Assembly: GCF_024979255.1 (NCBI RefSeq)
Contig: NZ_JANLCN010000002.1
Coordinates: 434,001-498,000, forward strand
Direction of reading: 5' to 3'
Length of the DNA stretch: 64,000 nt
From: Herbiconiux moechotypicola
GTDB lineage: Bacteria > Actinomycetota > Actinomycetes > Actinomycetales > Microbacteriaceae
Below, piece after piece: positions 9,269 to 18,327 of the stretch (position 1 is its first letter; the number at the start of each line of letters is the position of its first letter). A program made the position numbers and the translations under genes. Below the pieces are notes generated by a model, which did no database searches, was not told the DNA's origin, and saw nothing but the letters and a program-made list of their open reading frames with translations.

Positions 9269-10167
9269 CAGGCGGCGCTCCCCTTCTCCCCGCGCTCCGC
9301 GGTCTTCGCGCGGCGGCGCAGCAGCAGTCCCGCTCCGGCCACCGAGGCGAGCATGAGCACGAGCACCACCATCGACAGCGCGGCGCCGAGCGGCTCGTTG
9401 CGGAACTCGGTGAACAGGGTCACGATGAGGTTCCCCACGAGCGGGTCCTTCCCGCCGCCGAGCAGCACGGGGATGACGAACACGCCGAGCGACGGCACGA
9501 AGGTGAGCATCACCGACGAGGCCAGGCCGGATGCGGACAGCGGCACGAACACGCGGGCGTGGGTCTGCCACCACCCGGCGCCGAGGTCGGCCGCCGCCTC
9601 GCGCAGCGACGGGTCGATCGACCGCATCGAGGCGTAGATGGGGAACACGGCCACGGGGAGGAACGCGTAGAGGAGTGAGAGGGTCACCGCCAGCTGCGAG
9701 GGCACGAGCGACTGGGCGTCGATGCCGAGCAGCCGGGCGAGCGTGATGAAGGGTCCGCCCGAACCGAGCAGCGTGATCCACGCGAAGGTGCGCACCAGGA
9801 AGTCGGTGAGGAAGGGGATGATGACCAGCACGAGGAGCACCGGCTGCCGGCCGGCCGGGCGGGTGGCGATGTAATAGGCCACGATGTAGCCCACCACCGT
9901 GCACACCACTGCGTTGAGCGCGGCCATGCCGAGGCTGTAGCCGAGGGTCTTGGCGTAGACGGGGTCGATGAGCTTGGCGTAGTTGTCGAGGGTGAAGCCG
10001 CCGAGGTTTCCGCCGAGCGGGTCGCTCACGGCGAAGCTGTCGCGGGCGATCACGAGCATGGGCACGATCACCAGCAGCACGATCACGGCCACGGCCGGCA
10101 CGAGCATCAGGTAGCCGGCGGCCGACGGCGCGAACCGGCGTCTCGTCGCGGGTGTCGATGCGTTCAC
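9268..10167 (-). CDS. potB: Polyamine ABC transporter permease, PotB type
   Basis: Length 299 residues with six predicted helices (first YLMLVPAVAVIVLLVIVPML). The EAA loop reads EAAADLGAGWWQTHARVFVP. Start GTG 10167 is chosen because GAGGAA lies 6 nt upstream; longer in-frame starts up to 10377 would add an unsupported Pro/His/Arg-rich leader. First gene of the leftward operon. It is divergent from the putrescine oxidase gene across a 300-bp intergenic region with repeated motifs. Confidence 0.9.
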   Translation of the reverse strand: MNASTPATRRRFAPSAAGYLMLVPAVAVIVLLVIVPMLVIARDSFAVSDPLGGNLGGFTLDNYAKLIDPVYAKTLGYSLGMAALNAVVCTVVGYIVAYYIATRPAGRQPVLLVLVIIPFLTDFLVRTFAWITLLGSGGPFITLARLLGIDAQSLVPSQLAVTLSLLYAFLPVAVFPIYASMRSIDPSLREAAADLGAGWWQTHARVFVPLSASGLASSVMLTFVPSLGVFVIPVLLGGGKDPLVGNLIVTLFTEFRNEPLGAALSMVVLVLMLASVAGAGLLLRRRAKTAERGEKGSAA

Positions 10168-10467
10168 GGGTTGTTCCTCGTTCGTGGGTGGTGCCGGAAG
10201 GGGAGGGTGCCCCGGCGGGTCGGTGTGCCGTCCATCATGCGGCACGCGGATGCGCGGTGCGGGGGCGGGGTGCCTCGAAATCCGTGGCGCGCACGTTTCG
10301 TGCTTGCGCATTTCGCAGGGTGGGCGACCGCGCCGGCGGGTGTGCCCCGCGAACACGGGCCGCAGCGGCTTTCGCACTTCGCAGAGCTATCGAAATCCGC
10401 TGTCCACATGGCATCATGGTTCTGCATCCATCGTTTCGCGGGTGCTTTCACAACGAAAAGAGTTGTC
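10168..10467. promoter_or_regulatory. Divergent control region between the pot operon and putrescine oxidase
   Basis: This 300-bp gap has no supported gene. It contains two near-copies of a 16-mer, TGCGCATTTCGCAGGG (10305-10320) and TTCGCACTTCGCAGAG (10371-10386; 13 of 16 identical), and an exact direct repeat TCGAAATCCG at 10275-10284 and 10390-10399. A short GCACG/CGTGC inverted repeat lies just left of the first 16-mer. Paired repeats between divergent transporter and catabolic genes suggest operators for a shared regulator, which I cannot name. No confident -35/-10 pair was found. Confidence 0.5.
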
Positions 10468-11856
10468 GTGGAGAAGATCGAACGCGATGTCGTCATCGTG
10501 GGCGCCGGGGCCACCGGCCTCACCGCCGCCCACCGCCTGCAACAGGCGGGCAAGTCGGTGCTGGTGCTCGAGGCGCGCGACCGCATCGGCGGCCGGCTCT
10601 GGACCGACCACATCGACGGCCAGCTCTACGAGATCGGCGGCCAGTGGGTGTCGCCCGACCAGACCGCCCTCATCGACATGCTCGACGAACTGGGCCTCGA
10701 CACCTACTCGCGGTACCGGGAGGGTGAGAGCGTGTACGTCAGCCCCGACGGCACCGCGCACCGCTTCACGGGCGACATCTTCCCCGCCGGGGCGACCACC
10801 GAGGCCGAGCTCGAGCGACTCATCGGCGTGCTCGACGGCCTCGTGGCCGAGATCGACCCGGCCGCGCCCTGGGAGCACCCCCGCGCATCCGAGTTCGACC
10901 ACATCTCGTTCACGCTCTGGCTCGAGCAGCAGAGCGACGACGCCGAGGCGCGCGACAACATCGCGCTGTTCATCGCCGACGCCATGCTCACCAAGCCCGC
11001 GCACTCCTTCTCGCTGCTGCAGGCGCTGCTCATGGCGGCCAGCGCGGGCAGCTTCAGCCACCTCGTCGACGCCGACTTCATCCTCGACAAGCGCGTGGTG
11101 GGCGGCCTGCAGCAGGTGCCGCTCGCGCTCGGTGAGAGGGTCGGTGCCGAGAACGTGCTGCTGGGGCGGCCGGTGCGCCGCATCGAGTGGTCGGAGACCG
11201 CGGCACCGGGCACCCCCGGCGCGGTTCGGGTGCTGACCGACGAGCTCGAGGTGACGGCCGGGCACGTGATCGTGGCCGTGCCGCCGAACCTCTACAACCG
11301 CATCGAGTACGCCCCCAACCTGCCGCGTCTGCGTCAGCAGCTGCAGCAGCATCAGTCGCTCGGCCTCGTCATCAAGGTGCACGCCACCTATCCCACTCCG
11401 TTCTGGCGTGCGGCGGGGCTCTCGGGCACCGCGTTCAGCCCCTACCAGCTCGTGCACGAGGCCTACGACAACACCAACTTCGGCGAGGAGCAGGGCACGC
11501 TCGTGGGCTTCGTCTCCGATGAGAAGGCGGATGCGGTGTTCCGGCTGCCCGCCGAGGAGCGCAAGCGCCGCATCCTCACCTCGCTCGCCGCCTACTACGG
11601 GCCCGAGGCGCTGTCGCCGACCGTGTACTACGAGAGCGACTGGGCCGCGGAGGAGTGGACGCAGGGCGCCTACGCCGCGAGCTTCGACCTCGGCGGCCTC
11701 ACCCGCTACGGGGCGTTGCAGCTCGAGCCGGTCGGGCCGATCCGCTTCGGTTCGAGCGACCTCGCGGCCGAGGGCTACCAGCACGTCGACGGCGCGATCC
11801 GGGTGGGGGCCAGGCTCGCGGCCGAGATCCTCGCGGAGTCGCCCGCTGCCCAGTAG
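10468..11856 (+). CDS. puo: FAD-dependent amine oxidase, probable putrescine oxidase
   Basis: Length 462 residues. The N-terminal FAD-binding motif is VVIVGAGATGLTAAHRLQQA with LEARDRIGGRLWTD, typical of the monoamine oxidase family; the C-terminal FAD segment is GYQHVDGAIRVGARLAAEIL. It converts putrescine to 4-aminobutanal, ammonia and H2O2. Where covalent MAOs have a flavin-linked Cys near the C-terminus, this protein appears to have Ala (GAYAASFDLGG), in line with non-covalent FAD in actinobacterial putrescine oxidases. Start GTG 10468 follows an AAAGAG-like site. Followed 58 bp later by an aldehyde dehydrogenase and divergent from pot genes, so the substrate call is well supported by context. 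Confidence 0.85.
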   Translation: MEKIERDVVIVGAGATGLTAAHRLQQAGKSVLVLEARDRIGGRLWTDHIDGQLYEIGGQWVSPDQTALIDMLDELGLDTYSRYREGESVYVSPDGTAHRFTGDIFPAGATTEAELERLIGVLDGLVAEIDPAAPWEHPRASEFDHISFTLWLEQQSDDAEARDNIALFIADAMLTKPAHSFSLLQALLMAASAGSFSHLVDADFILDKRVVGGLQQVPLALGERVGAENVLLGRPVRRIEWSETAAPGTPGAVRVLTDELEVTAGHVIVAVPPNLYNRIEYAPNLPRLRQQLQQHQSLGLVIKVHATYPTPFWRAAGLSGTAFSPYQLVHEAYDNTNFGEEQGTLVGFVSDEKADAVFRLPAEERKRRILTSLAAYYGPEALSPTVYYESDWAAEEWTQGAYAASFDLGGLTRYGALQLEPVGPIRFGSSDLAAEGYQHVDGAIRVGARLAAEILAESPAAQ

Positions 11857-11914
11857 CCTCGGGCGTGAGCCGCCCGCCCATCCGACCCTCTCGAACACCC
11901 CGAAGGAAACACGC

Positions 11915-13294
11915 ATGAGCCTCTACGCCGTCATCAACCCCGCCACGGGCGAGACCCTGGCCGAGTACCCCACCATCACCGCCGCCGAGCTCTCGGAGGC
12001 CATCGCGTCGGCGAGCTCGGCCTACGAGACGTGGCTGCGCAAGGTGGGCGTGGCCGAGCGCAGCGCGCTCATCGCGAAGGTGGCCGAGCTGCACACCGAG
12101 CGCCGCGACGAGCTCGCCGCCATCGCCGTGCGCGAGATGGGCAAGCCGCTCGAGCAGGCGCTCGGCGAGGTCGACTTCGCCGCCGCCATCTACCAGTACT
12201 ACGTCGACCACGGCGCGGAGTACCTCGCCGACGAGCCGATCGAGCTCTCCGACGGCACCGGCTCCGCGTTCATCCGCCGCGCCGGCCTCGGTGTGCTGCT
12301 CGGCATCATGCCCTGGAACTTCCCCTACTACCAGGTGGCTCGCTTCGCCGGGCCGAACATCGTGGCCGGCAACAGCATCCTGCTCAAGCACGCGCCGCAG
12401 TGCCCCGAGTCGGCGGCCGCGATGGCCGCCATCTTCGCCGAGGCCGCGGAGGCCGTCGGGGCGCCGGCCGGCGTCTACGTGAACATCTTCGCCACCAACG
12501 AGCAGATCGCCGACGTGATCGCCGACCCGCGCGTGCAGGGCGTGTCGGTCACCGGCTCCGAGCGTGCGGGCGCGGCCGTGGCCGAGATCGCCGGCCGCCA
12601 CCTCAAGAAGGTCGTGCTCGAGATGGGCGGCTCCGACCCGTTCATCCTGCTCTCCACCGACGACCTCGACGCGGTGGTGACGGATGCGGTGAACGCCCGC
12701 CTCGACAACAACGGGCAGTCGTGCAACGCCGCCAAGCGCTTCATCGTGATCGACGGGCTCTACGAGGAGTTCGCGGCGAAGTTCACCGCGGCGTTCACCG
12801 CCGTGCAGCCGTCGGACCCGTTCGCCGACGGTTCCGAGCTCGGGCCGCTCTCCTCGGCCGCCGCCGCGTCGCGCCTGGGCGAGCAGGTCGACCGTGCCGC
12901 TGCGCAGGGCGCCACGGTCGCCGTCGCCGGCACGCGTGACGGCAACTACTTCGGCCCGACCGTGCTGGCCGACGTGAAGCCGGGCATGGACGCCTACCGC
13001 GAGGAGTTCTTCGGGCCGGTCGCCTCGCTCTACCGGGTGTCGTCGGAGGCAGAGGCGGTGGCGCTGGCCAACGACACGCCCTTCGGGCTCGGCTCCTACG
13101 TGTACACCACCGACTCCGAGCAGGCGATGCGGGTGGCCGACGCCATCGATGCCGGCATGGTGTGGGTGAACCTCGTGCTCGGCGACGCCGTCGAACTGCC
13201 CTTCGGCGGCGTGAAGCGCTCCGGCTCGGGCCGCGAGATGGGCCGCTTCGCGCTCGAGGAGTTCGTGAACAAGAAGCTCATCCGCATCGCCTGA
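11915..13294 (+). CDS. gabD: NAD(P)-dependent succinate-semialdehyde dehydrogenase, GabD1 type
   Basis: Length 459 residues, matching the short mycobacterial GabD1 class that starts YAVINPATGE. Catalytic Cys is in DNNGQSCNAAKRF, catalytic Glu in VLEMGGSDPF, and the NAD-binding segments MPWNFPYYQ and VSVTGSERAG are present. AAGGAA lies 6 nt before the ATG. It probably oxidises the aldehyde from putrescine oxidase (4-aminobutanal) or, after transamination, succinate semialdehyde. No GABA transaminase is present in the window, so which step it serves is not settled. Confidence 0.87.
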   Translation: MSLYAVINPATGETLAEYPTITAAELSEAIASASSAYETWLRKVGVAERSALIAKVAELHTERRDELAAIAVREMGKPLEQALGEVDFAAAIYQYYVDHGAEYLADEPIELSDGTGSAFIRRAGLGVLLGIMPWNFPYYQVARFAGPNIVAGNSILLKHAPQCPESAAAMAAIFAEAAEAVGAPAGVYVNIFATNEQIADVIADPRVQGVSVTGSERAGAAVAEIAGRHLKKVVLEMGGSDPFILLSTDDLDAVVTDAVNARLDNNGQSCNAAKRFIVIDGLYEEFAAKFTAAFTAVQPSDPFADGSELGPLSSAAAASRLGEQVDRAAAQGATVAVAGTRDGNYFGPTVLADVKPGMDAYREEFFGPVASLYRVSSEAEAVALANDTPFGLGSYVYTTDSEQAMRVADAIDAGMVWVNLVLGDAVELPFGGVKRSGSGREMGRFALEEFVNKKLIRIA

Positions 13295-13304
13295 CGCGCG
13301 CGGG

Positions 13305-14102
13305 TCAGAGCTCGGTCTCGAAGGGCTCCTGGGCGAGGAGCTCGGCGACCGAGTCGAGGATCTCGGAGGGGCGGAACGGGTACTTCGCGATCTCGGCGTC
13401 GTCGCTGATGCCCGTGCGCACGAGGATCGTGTGCAGGCCCGCCTCGATGCCGGCCACCACATCCGTGTCCATGCGGTCGCCGATCATGCCGGTGTTCTCG
13501 GAGTGCGCGCCGATGCGGTTCATCGCCGAGCGGAACATCATCGGGTTGGGCTTGCCCACCACGTAGGGCTCCTTGTTGGTGGCCTTCGTGATCAGCGCGG
13601 CGATCGCGCCGGTCGCGGGCAGCGGGCCCTCGGTGCTGGGGCCCGTCGCATCCGGGTTCGTCACGATGAACCGCGAGCCGGCGTTGATGAGCCGGATCGC
13701 CTTCGTGATGGCCTCGAAGGAGTAGTTGCGGGTCTCGCCGATCACCACGTAGTCGGGCGCCGTCTCGGTCATGATGAAGCCGGCCTCGTGCAGGGCCGTG
13801 GTGATGCCCGCCTCGCCGATGACGAAGGCGCTGCCGCCCGGCATCTGGTCTTTGAGGAAGGCGGCCGTGGCGAGCGCGCTGGTCCAGATGAACTCCTCCG
13901 GCACCTCGAGACCGGATGCGCGGAGCCGGGCGCTGAGGTCGCGCGGCGTGAAGATGGAGTTGTTGGTGAGCACGAGGTAGGGCTTGCCCTGGTCACGCCA
14001 CTGCTGCAGCAGCTCGGCCGCGCCGGGGATGGGGGCGTTCTCGTGCACGAGCACGCCGTCCATGTCGGTGAGCCAGCATTCGATCTCGTCACGGCGGGAC
14101 AT
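13305..14102 (-). CDS. HAD-IIA (NagD-like) phosphatase
   Basis: Length 265 residues. Motif I is CWLTDMDGVLVHENAPIPGA (both Asp present), motif II YLVLTNNSIF, the Lys is in YVVGKPNPMMFRSA, and motif IV is MIGDRMDTDVVAGIEAGL. These soluble phosphatases act on phosphosugars, nucleotides or phosphoglycolate. AAGGAG is 7 nt before the ATG. Convergent with gabD, only 10 bp apart, with no terminator hairpin between. The substrate cannot be told from sequence. Confidence 0.9.
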   Translation of the reverse strand: MSRRDEIECWLTDMDGVLVHENAPIPGAAELLQQWRDQGKPYLVLTNNSIFTPRDLSARLRASGLEVPEEFIWTSALATAAFLKDQMPGGSAFVIGEAGITTALHEAGFIMTETAPDYVVIGETRNYSFEAITKAIRLINAGSRFIVTNPDATGPSTEGPLPATGAIAALITKATNKEPYVVGKPNPMMFRSAMNRIGAHSENTGMIGDRMDTDVVAGIEAGLHTILVRTGISDDAEIAKYPFRPSEILDSVAELLAQEPFETEL

Positions 14103-14191
14103 CGTGGTTCTCCTTCTCGAGGCGTCGCCCCCAGGCTACCGGTGCGGCATGGGCGGCTCCCAGGTGCGGGCTTCGAGGCGGCCACGCGTGC

Positions 14192-17100
14192 TCAGAGGTT
14201 GCGCACGTAGGCGGTGGGATAGGTGAAGTACTCGCCCGCGACGAAATAGTGGGCTGCCGTCGTGCCGACGTAGTGCAGACGCACCGGGTAGTACGACCAG
14301 TTGTCGTAGCGGATCTGCCACCAGCCCGCCGACGGAACCGTGACAGTGCCGCAGTTCCGCGCATCCAGCTGCACCGAGTTGCCGTACGGCGTGAAGCTCT
14401 GCCCGTCGGCGGAGAACTGCAGGGAGGCGAGCCCGTTCGACGGGATGGCCCCCGCGCCGGAGGCCGCGAAGCAGACTCTGGCGGTGGCGGTCTGCGACAC
14501 CGGTGGGGTGGGGGCGAGGGTGGTCGAGGCCGTCAGCGCGACCCCGGGCTGCACGTCGAACGGGGTGGTGGAGTACCAGCCGGCGCCGAAGTTCGGTGTG
14601 CCGTCGAAGTAGACGTTGTAGCGCCCCGAGGTGAGGCCGGTGAACCGGTAGCGGCCGTTCGTGTCGGTCGCGGTCGCGACGAGGTCTCGGTAGCTGCCGT
14701 CGGTGAGCAGCTGTTTCAGGGTCACCCTCACGCCTGAGATGACCTGACCCGAGGTGCTCGTGACTACGCCGTCGAGGGTGCTCGTGGCCGCCGCGAGCAC
14801 CTTGTTCGCGGTGTACGACGTGCCGCCCGCCACGGTGAAGGGCGCGGTGGAGTACCACGCGCCGCCGTAGGTCGAGCCGCCGTCGTAGTAGACGTTGTAG
14901 CGGCCGGGCTGCAGGCCGGTGAACGAGAACGCGCCGTTCGCCCCCGTGGTCACCGTGGAGTCGCCGGTGGTGCCGTCGTCGAAGAAACGGCGGAGGGTAA
15001 CCGTCACGCCCGAGATCGGGGCCCCGGATGCGGTGACCGTGCCGCCGAGGGTGCTGGTGACCGAGGCCAGGGTGCGATCGGCGGTGTAGCTGCTGCCGCC
15101 CTCCACGCTGAACGCCGCCGTCGAGTACCAGGCCGAGACGAACGCCGTGCCGCCGTCGAACAGGAGGTTGTAGCGGCCGGGAGTCACTCCGCGGAAGGCG
15201 TAGCGGCCGGTCGCGTCGGTGGAGGTGGCGACGACGTCGCGGTAGCTGCCGTCGGTGAGCAGCTGCTTGAGGGTGACCCGCACGCCCGAGATGGCCTGGC
15301 CCCCGGTGGTCCTCGCGGTGCCGCCGATGCTGCTCGTCGCGTAGGCGAGCGTGGTGTCGGCGGTGTAGCTGGAGCTGCCGGTCACCGAGAACGCCGAGGA
15401 GGAGTACCAGGCCGCGACGTAGTTCGGCGGGGCCGACACGTGCAGGTTGTACCGGCCGGGCGTGAGGCCGGTGAACTGGAAGCGCCCGTCGCTGGTGGTG
15501 CGGGCGGTGGAGACGTCGCGGTAGCTGCCGTCGGTGAGCAGCTGTTTGAGCGTCACGGTGGCGCCGGCGACGGCACCGGCCGGCCCCGTGACCCTGCCGC
15601 CGAGGGTGCTCACCGGTTGCCGCACGACGGCGGTGGCGGCGGAGATCTTCGTCGCCGAGGAGTAACCGGTCTTCGCGCCGGTGATCCGCACGCTGAGCGT
15701 GGAGCCGACGTCGGCCGCGGTGGGGGTGTAGCTCTTCGCGGTCGCGCCGGGGATGGCGGCGGTGCCGCGGTACCAGGCGTAGGTGAACGACACGGGTGCG
15801 GGGCCCCATGTGCCGGGTGAGGCGGTGAGGGTCGAGCCGGTCAGTGCCTGGCCGGTGACGGTGGGGGTGGCGATGGTGAGGGTGCCCTTCGCGATCGCCG
15901 CCGTCGGTGTGCTCGTGCGGGTGGTCGTGGTGTAGCCGCTCCGCTTGACGGTCACCGTCACCGTGACGGTGGTGCCCGCGTCAGCCCCGACGAGGAGATA
16001 CGTCGAGGCGGTGGCGCCCGGGATGCTTGCGCCGCCGCGCTTCCACTGGAACGCGGTCGTCGTCGCGGCCGGTGACCACGTTCCCGGCTTCGCGGTGAGG
16101 GTCGAGCCCACCTTGGCGGTACCCGTGACCGCCGGAGTGGGCGCCGTGGTGAAGGGGCGCGTGGCGACCGTCGGGGTCGCGGCACTGGTTCGGGTCGTGG
16201 TGGTGTAGCCGGCCCGCGACGCCGTGACGGTGACGGTGATGCGGTGCCCCGCATCCGCGGCGCCGAGCGTGAGGCTCTGGCCGGTCGCACCGGTGATCGG
16301 GGCGCCGTCGCGGTTCCACTGCAGGCGGAGGGTGGGTGCCGGCGACCAGGTGCCCGTGGTGGCGGTGAGGGTGGCGCCCACGCGGGCCGTGCCGGCGACG
16401 GTCGGGGTGGGGGCCGTGGTGAAGGCGAGCGGCTTCGCGACCTTGGCGGTGGCCGCGCTGGTCTTGCTGGTGGTGGTGTAGCCGGTGCGGGATGCGCTGA
16501 CGGTCACGGTGATGGTCGACCCGACGTCGGCGGCGGTGAGCCGGTACGTCGACGCGGTGGCGCCCGGGATGGAGGTGGTGCCGCGTGTCCACTGGTAGGC
16601 GAGGGTGGTCGGCTTCGGCGTCCAGGTGCCCGCGCTCGCGGTGAGGGCGAGTCCGGCGCGTGCGGTGCCGCTCACGATGGGGGTCGGTGCGCTCGTGAAG
16701 CGGGAGCGGGCGGCGTTGGTGACGGCGGGGGTGGCGGGAGTGAGGGTGGGTGCGGGTGTCGCGGGGGCTTTGGTGGGAGTGGGGGCGGGTGTCGTGGGGA
16801 GTTTGGTGGGCGTTGTGGGGGGTTTGGTCGAGGTGGGAGTCGGGGTCGCCGGTGCTGGTGTGGGTGCGGGGCCGGGCGTGGTGGGGGGTCTGGTCGGGGT
16901 GGGCGCCGGGGTCGCCGGTGCTGGTGTGGGTGTGGGTGTGCTCGACTCAGCGGGCTGGGTGGGTGTGGGTGTGGGTGTGGGTGCCGGTGTCGGGGTGGGC
17001 GCCGGTGCGGCAGCGGCCGGGGAGGGTGTGGAGGTCGGGCTCGGTGTGGCGGGGAGGGGCGCGGCCGTCGGGGTGACGGCGGATGCCGTCGCCGTCGGGA

Positions 17101-17272
17101 GGGCCTGGGGTGGTGCGGCGAGGGCTTGGGCCGGCACGGCGAGAGTGGCGAGGAGAGCGGCGAGCACGGTCGTGGTCAGGGTGAGCGCGATGCGGCGGGG
17201 TCGCGACCGGCGGGGTCGTTGCCGGCGGGCGCGGTCTCTCGCGGCGGGGTGGAGCGGGCGGCGCGTCGTCAC
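14192..17272 (-). CDS. Large secreted repeat surface protein
   Basis: Length 1026 residues. A basic leader and hydrophobic segment (residues 1-52, IALTLTTTVLAALLATLAVP) form a signal peptide. Residues 53-190 are a Pro/Thr/Ala stalk. Residues 191-552 hold four Ig-like repeats of about 90 residues, each with a TLTAxxGTWxP strand and an SIPGATASTYxLxxADxG turn. Residues 554-920 hold four Cna-B/carboxypeptidase-regulatory-like repeats with GVRVTLKQLLTDGSYRD, FxGLTPGRYN and AWYS motifs. Residues 925-1026 are a Trp/Tyr-rich end module with two Cys. There is no LPxTG signal, so release or binding through repeats is likely. GTG 17272 has GGAGG at 5 nt. Adhesion or envelope binding is inferred from architecture. 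Confidence 0.82.
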   Translation of the reverse strand: MTTRRPLHPAARDRARRQRPRRSRPRRIALTLTTTVLAALLATLAVPAQALAAPPQALPTATASAVTPTAAPLPATPSPTSTPSPAAAAPAPTPTPAPTPTPTPTQPAESSTPTPTPAPATPAPTPTRPPTTPGPAPTPAPATPTPTSTKPPTTPTKLPTTPAPTPTKAPATPAPTLTPATPAVTNAARSRFTSAPTPIVSGTARAGLALTASAGTWTPKPTTLAYQWTRGTTSIPGATASTYRLTAADVGSTITVTVSASRTGYTTTSKTSAATAKVAKPLAFTTAPTPTVAGTARVGATLTATTGTWSPAPTLRLQWNRDGAPITGATGQSLTLGAADAGHRITVTVTASRAGYTTTTRTSAATPTVATRPFTTAPTPAVTGTAKVGSTLTAKPGTWSPAATTTAFQWKRGGASIPGATASTYLLVGADAGTTVTVTVTVKRSGYTTTTRTSTPTAAIAKGTLTIATPTVTGQALTGSTLTASPGTWGPAPVSFTYAWYRGTAAIPGATAKSYTPTAADVGSTLSVRITGAKTGYSSATKISAATAVVRQPVSTLGGRVTGPAGAVAGATVTLKQLLTDGSYRDVSTARTTSDGRFQFTGLTPGRYNLHVSAPPNYVAAWYSSSAFSVTGSSSYTADTTLAYATSSIGGTARTTGGQAISGVRVTLKQLLTDGSYRDVVATSTDATGRYAFRGVTPGRYNLLFDGGTAFVSAWYSTAAFSVEGGSSYTADRTLASVTSTLGGTVTASGAPISGVTVTLRRFFDDGTTGDSTVTTGANGAFSFTGLQPGRYNVYYDGGSTYGGAWYSTAPFTVAGGTSYTANKVLAAATSTLDGVVTSTSGQVISGVRVTLKQLLTDGSYRDLVATATDTNGRYRFTGLTSGRYNVYFDGTPNFGAGWYSTTPFDVQPGVALTASTTLAPTPPVSQTATARVCFAASGAGAIPSNGLASLQFSADGQSFTPYGNSVQLDARNCGTVTVPSAGWWQIRYDNWSYYPVRLHYVGTTAAHYFVAGEYFTYPTAYVRNL
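14513..15616 (-). repeat. Four tandem ~275-bp repeats encoding Cna-B-like domains
   Basis: Each unit encodes about 92 residues. Three of the four units (first, second and fourth) carry near-identical DNA for the TLKQLLTDGSYRD segment; the third has diverged to TLRRFFDDGTTGD. Homogeneity of three units with one outlier suggests gene conversion or recent unit duplication within the surface-protein gene. Confidence 0.75.
15617..16702 (-). repeat. Four tandem ~270-bp repeats encoding Ig-like domains
   Basis: Each unit encodes about 90 residues built around a strand of TLTA-GTW type, a QWxR strand, an IPGATxxxY turn, and a terminal GYTTTTRTSAAT strand. The four units are diverged from one another more than the Cna-B-like set further downstream in the gene. 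Confidence 0.7.
16703..17116 (-). repeat. Low-complexity Pro/Thr/Ala stalk coding sequence
   Basis: The plus strand shows long runs of GGTGTGGGTG and similar short repeats. On the coding strand they give PTPTPAPTPT-type sequence in a stalk of about 138 residues. Such tracts change length by slippage and usually lift surface domains away from the wall. Confidence 0.8.
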
Positions 17273-17439
17273 GGTGTCCTCCGGGGCGGCCCTGGGCCGC
17301 GTGCGCTCACTGTAGCGGTCCGGGTGTTCGGGCGCTGCCACCCGAACGGGTGACGGGGTGCCCTCGGCGCGGCGAGGGGAGAGCGACTCGCTTAGGATGG
17401 CGCTGGCTGAGCCGACGACGGCGCGGTCGAGGGGGAGAG

Positions 17440-18234
17440 ATGGCTCGTGTGAAGAGTTCGGCGTGGGGTTCGGCGGCCGGAGTGATGCTCGTCGTGGGGG
17501 TGCTCGCGGGGGCGCTCGGCGGATGCGCGGGGCCGACGACAGGTGGTGACACGGGATCGCCGCCCGGTGAGGTGCCGACGGTGGCTACCGCAGAGCCGTC
17601 GCCCGTACCGATCGAAGAGGTCGTCGAGATCGACCCCGGGGCGGAGCAGCTCGTGACGGATGCGCGGGAGCTCGTCACTGCATCCGACGGCTGGGCGACG
17701 CTCGAGGCGCGCACCGCCCTCGACGCGGCGACGCAAGCACTGGCGAGGGACATCGAGGTGGCGCAGCTGTCGATGGCCGGAGGGCCCGCGGCGAGCCAGG
17801 CCGACCCGCCCGTGACCGCCGAGTCGGCCGCAGTCGACTTCGAGTCGGTGCTGACCGCGACGGGCGTGGTGCGCGACGGCGTCGTGGCCACCGCGATCGA
17901 GGTGGTGAACGTGGGGGCGGCGCAGGCCGAGCAGACGCTCCGGGACGCGCTCTACACTGCGATCGTCACGCAGCAGCAGAGCGGCGTGACGGCCGAGACG
18001 CCGCGCGCGCTCGTGGCTCTGCTCGCGGCGGGCCGCGCCGCGCAGGACTCGCAACTCGCCTACAACGAGGAGCAGGCGCGCCTCGCGGCCGAGCAGGCGG
18101 CCGCGGGCGGGTCGGGCGAAAGCGGCTCGGGCGGGGAGATCGTCTGGCGTGCGCCCCCTGGCTACTACGACAACCCGCACGAGGTGTGCAATGTGGTCGA
18201 GGGTACGGAGTTCTGCTGGATCGCGCCGTGGTGA
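17440..18234 (+). CDS. Putative lipoprotein, function unknown
   Basis: Length 264 residues. The signal peptide (VMLVVGVLAGALGG) ends in lipobox LGGC, predicting a lipid-anchored extracellular protein. The mature region is Ala/Glu-rich and helical (ELVTASDGWATLEARTALDA, then AEQTLRDALYTAIVTQQQSG), with a Gly/Ser spacer (GGSGESGSGGE). It ends in a distinct module, APPGYYDNPHEVCNVVEGTE then FCWIAPW, with two Cys that could pair. A G-rich SD-like run GAGGGGGAGAG directly precedes the ATG. It is divergent from the surface protein and upstream of the NAD operon. No family recognised. Confidence 0.6.
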   Translation: MARVKSSAWGSAAGVMLVVGVLAGALGGCAGPTTGGDTGSPPGEVPTVATAEPSPVPIEEVVEIDPGAEQLVTDARELVTASDGWATLEARTALDAATQALARDIEVAQLSMAGGPAASQADPPVTAESAAVDFESVLTATGVVRDGVVATAIEVVNVGAAQAEQTLRDALYTAIVTQQQSGVTAETPRALVALLAAGRAAQDSQLAYNEEQARLAAEQAAAGGSGESGSGGEIVWRAPPGYYDNPHEVCNVVEGTEFCWIAPW

Positions 18235-18246
18235 GCATCCGCATGT

Positions 18247-18295
18247 TTGGGTGTTCTCGACCTTAAGGGTTATAGTCAGTCCTACCTTTAGGTCG
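18247..18295 (+). promoter_or_regulatory. NAD operon promoter with inverted-repeat operator
   Basis: A promoter is read as -35 TTGGGT (18247-18252), 18-nt spacer, -10 TATAGT (18271-18276). An 11-bp inverted repeat flanks and overlaps the -10: CGACCTTAAGG (18258-18268) and CCTTTAGGTCG (18285-18295), 10 of 11 pairs matching, arm starts 27 bp apart. The left arm also contains the perfect palindrome CCTTAAGG. Predicted transcription start is near 18283, 45 nt before the regulator ATG. The position suits autoregulation by the Nudix-type regulator encoded first in the operon. Confidence 0.75.
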
Positions 18296-18327
18296 GGCCG
18301 GTGCCCGGCCGGTGAACGGACGGCGAC

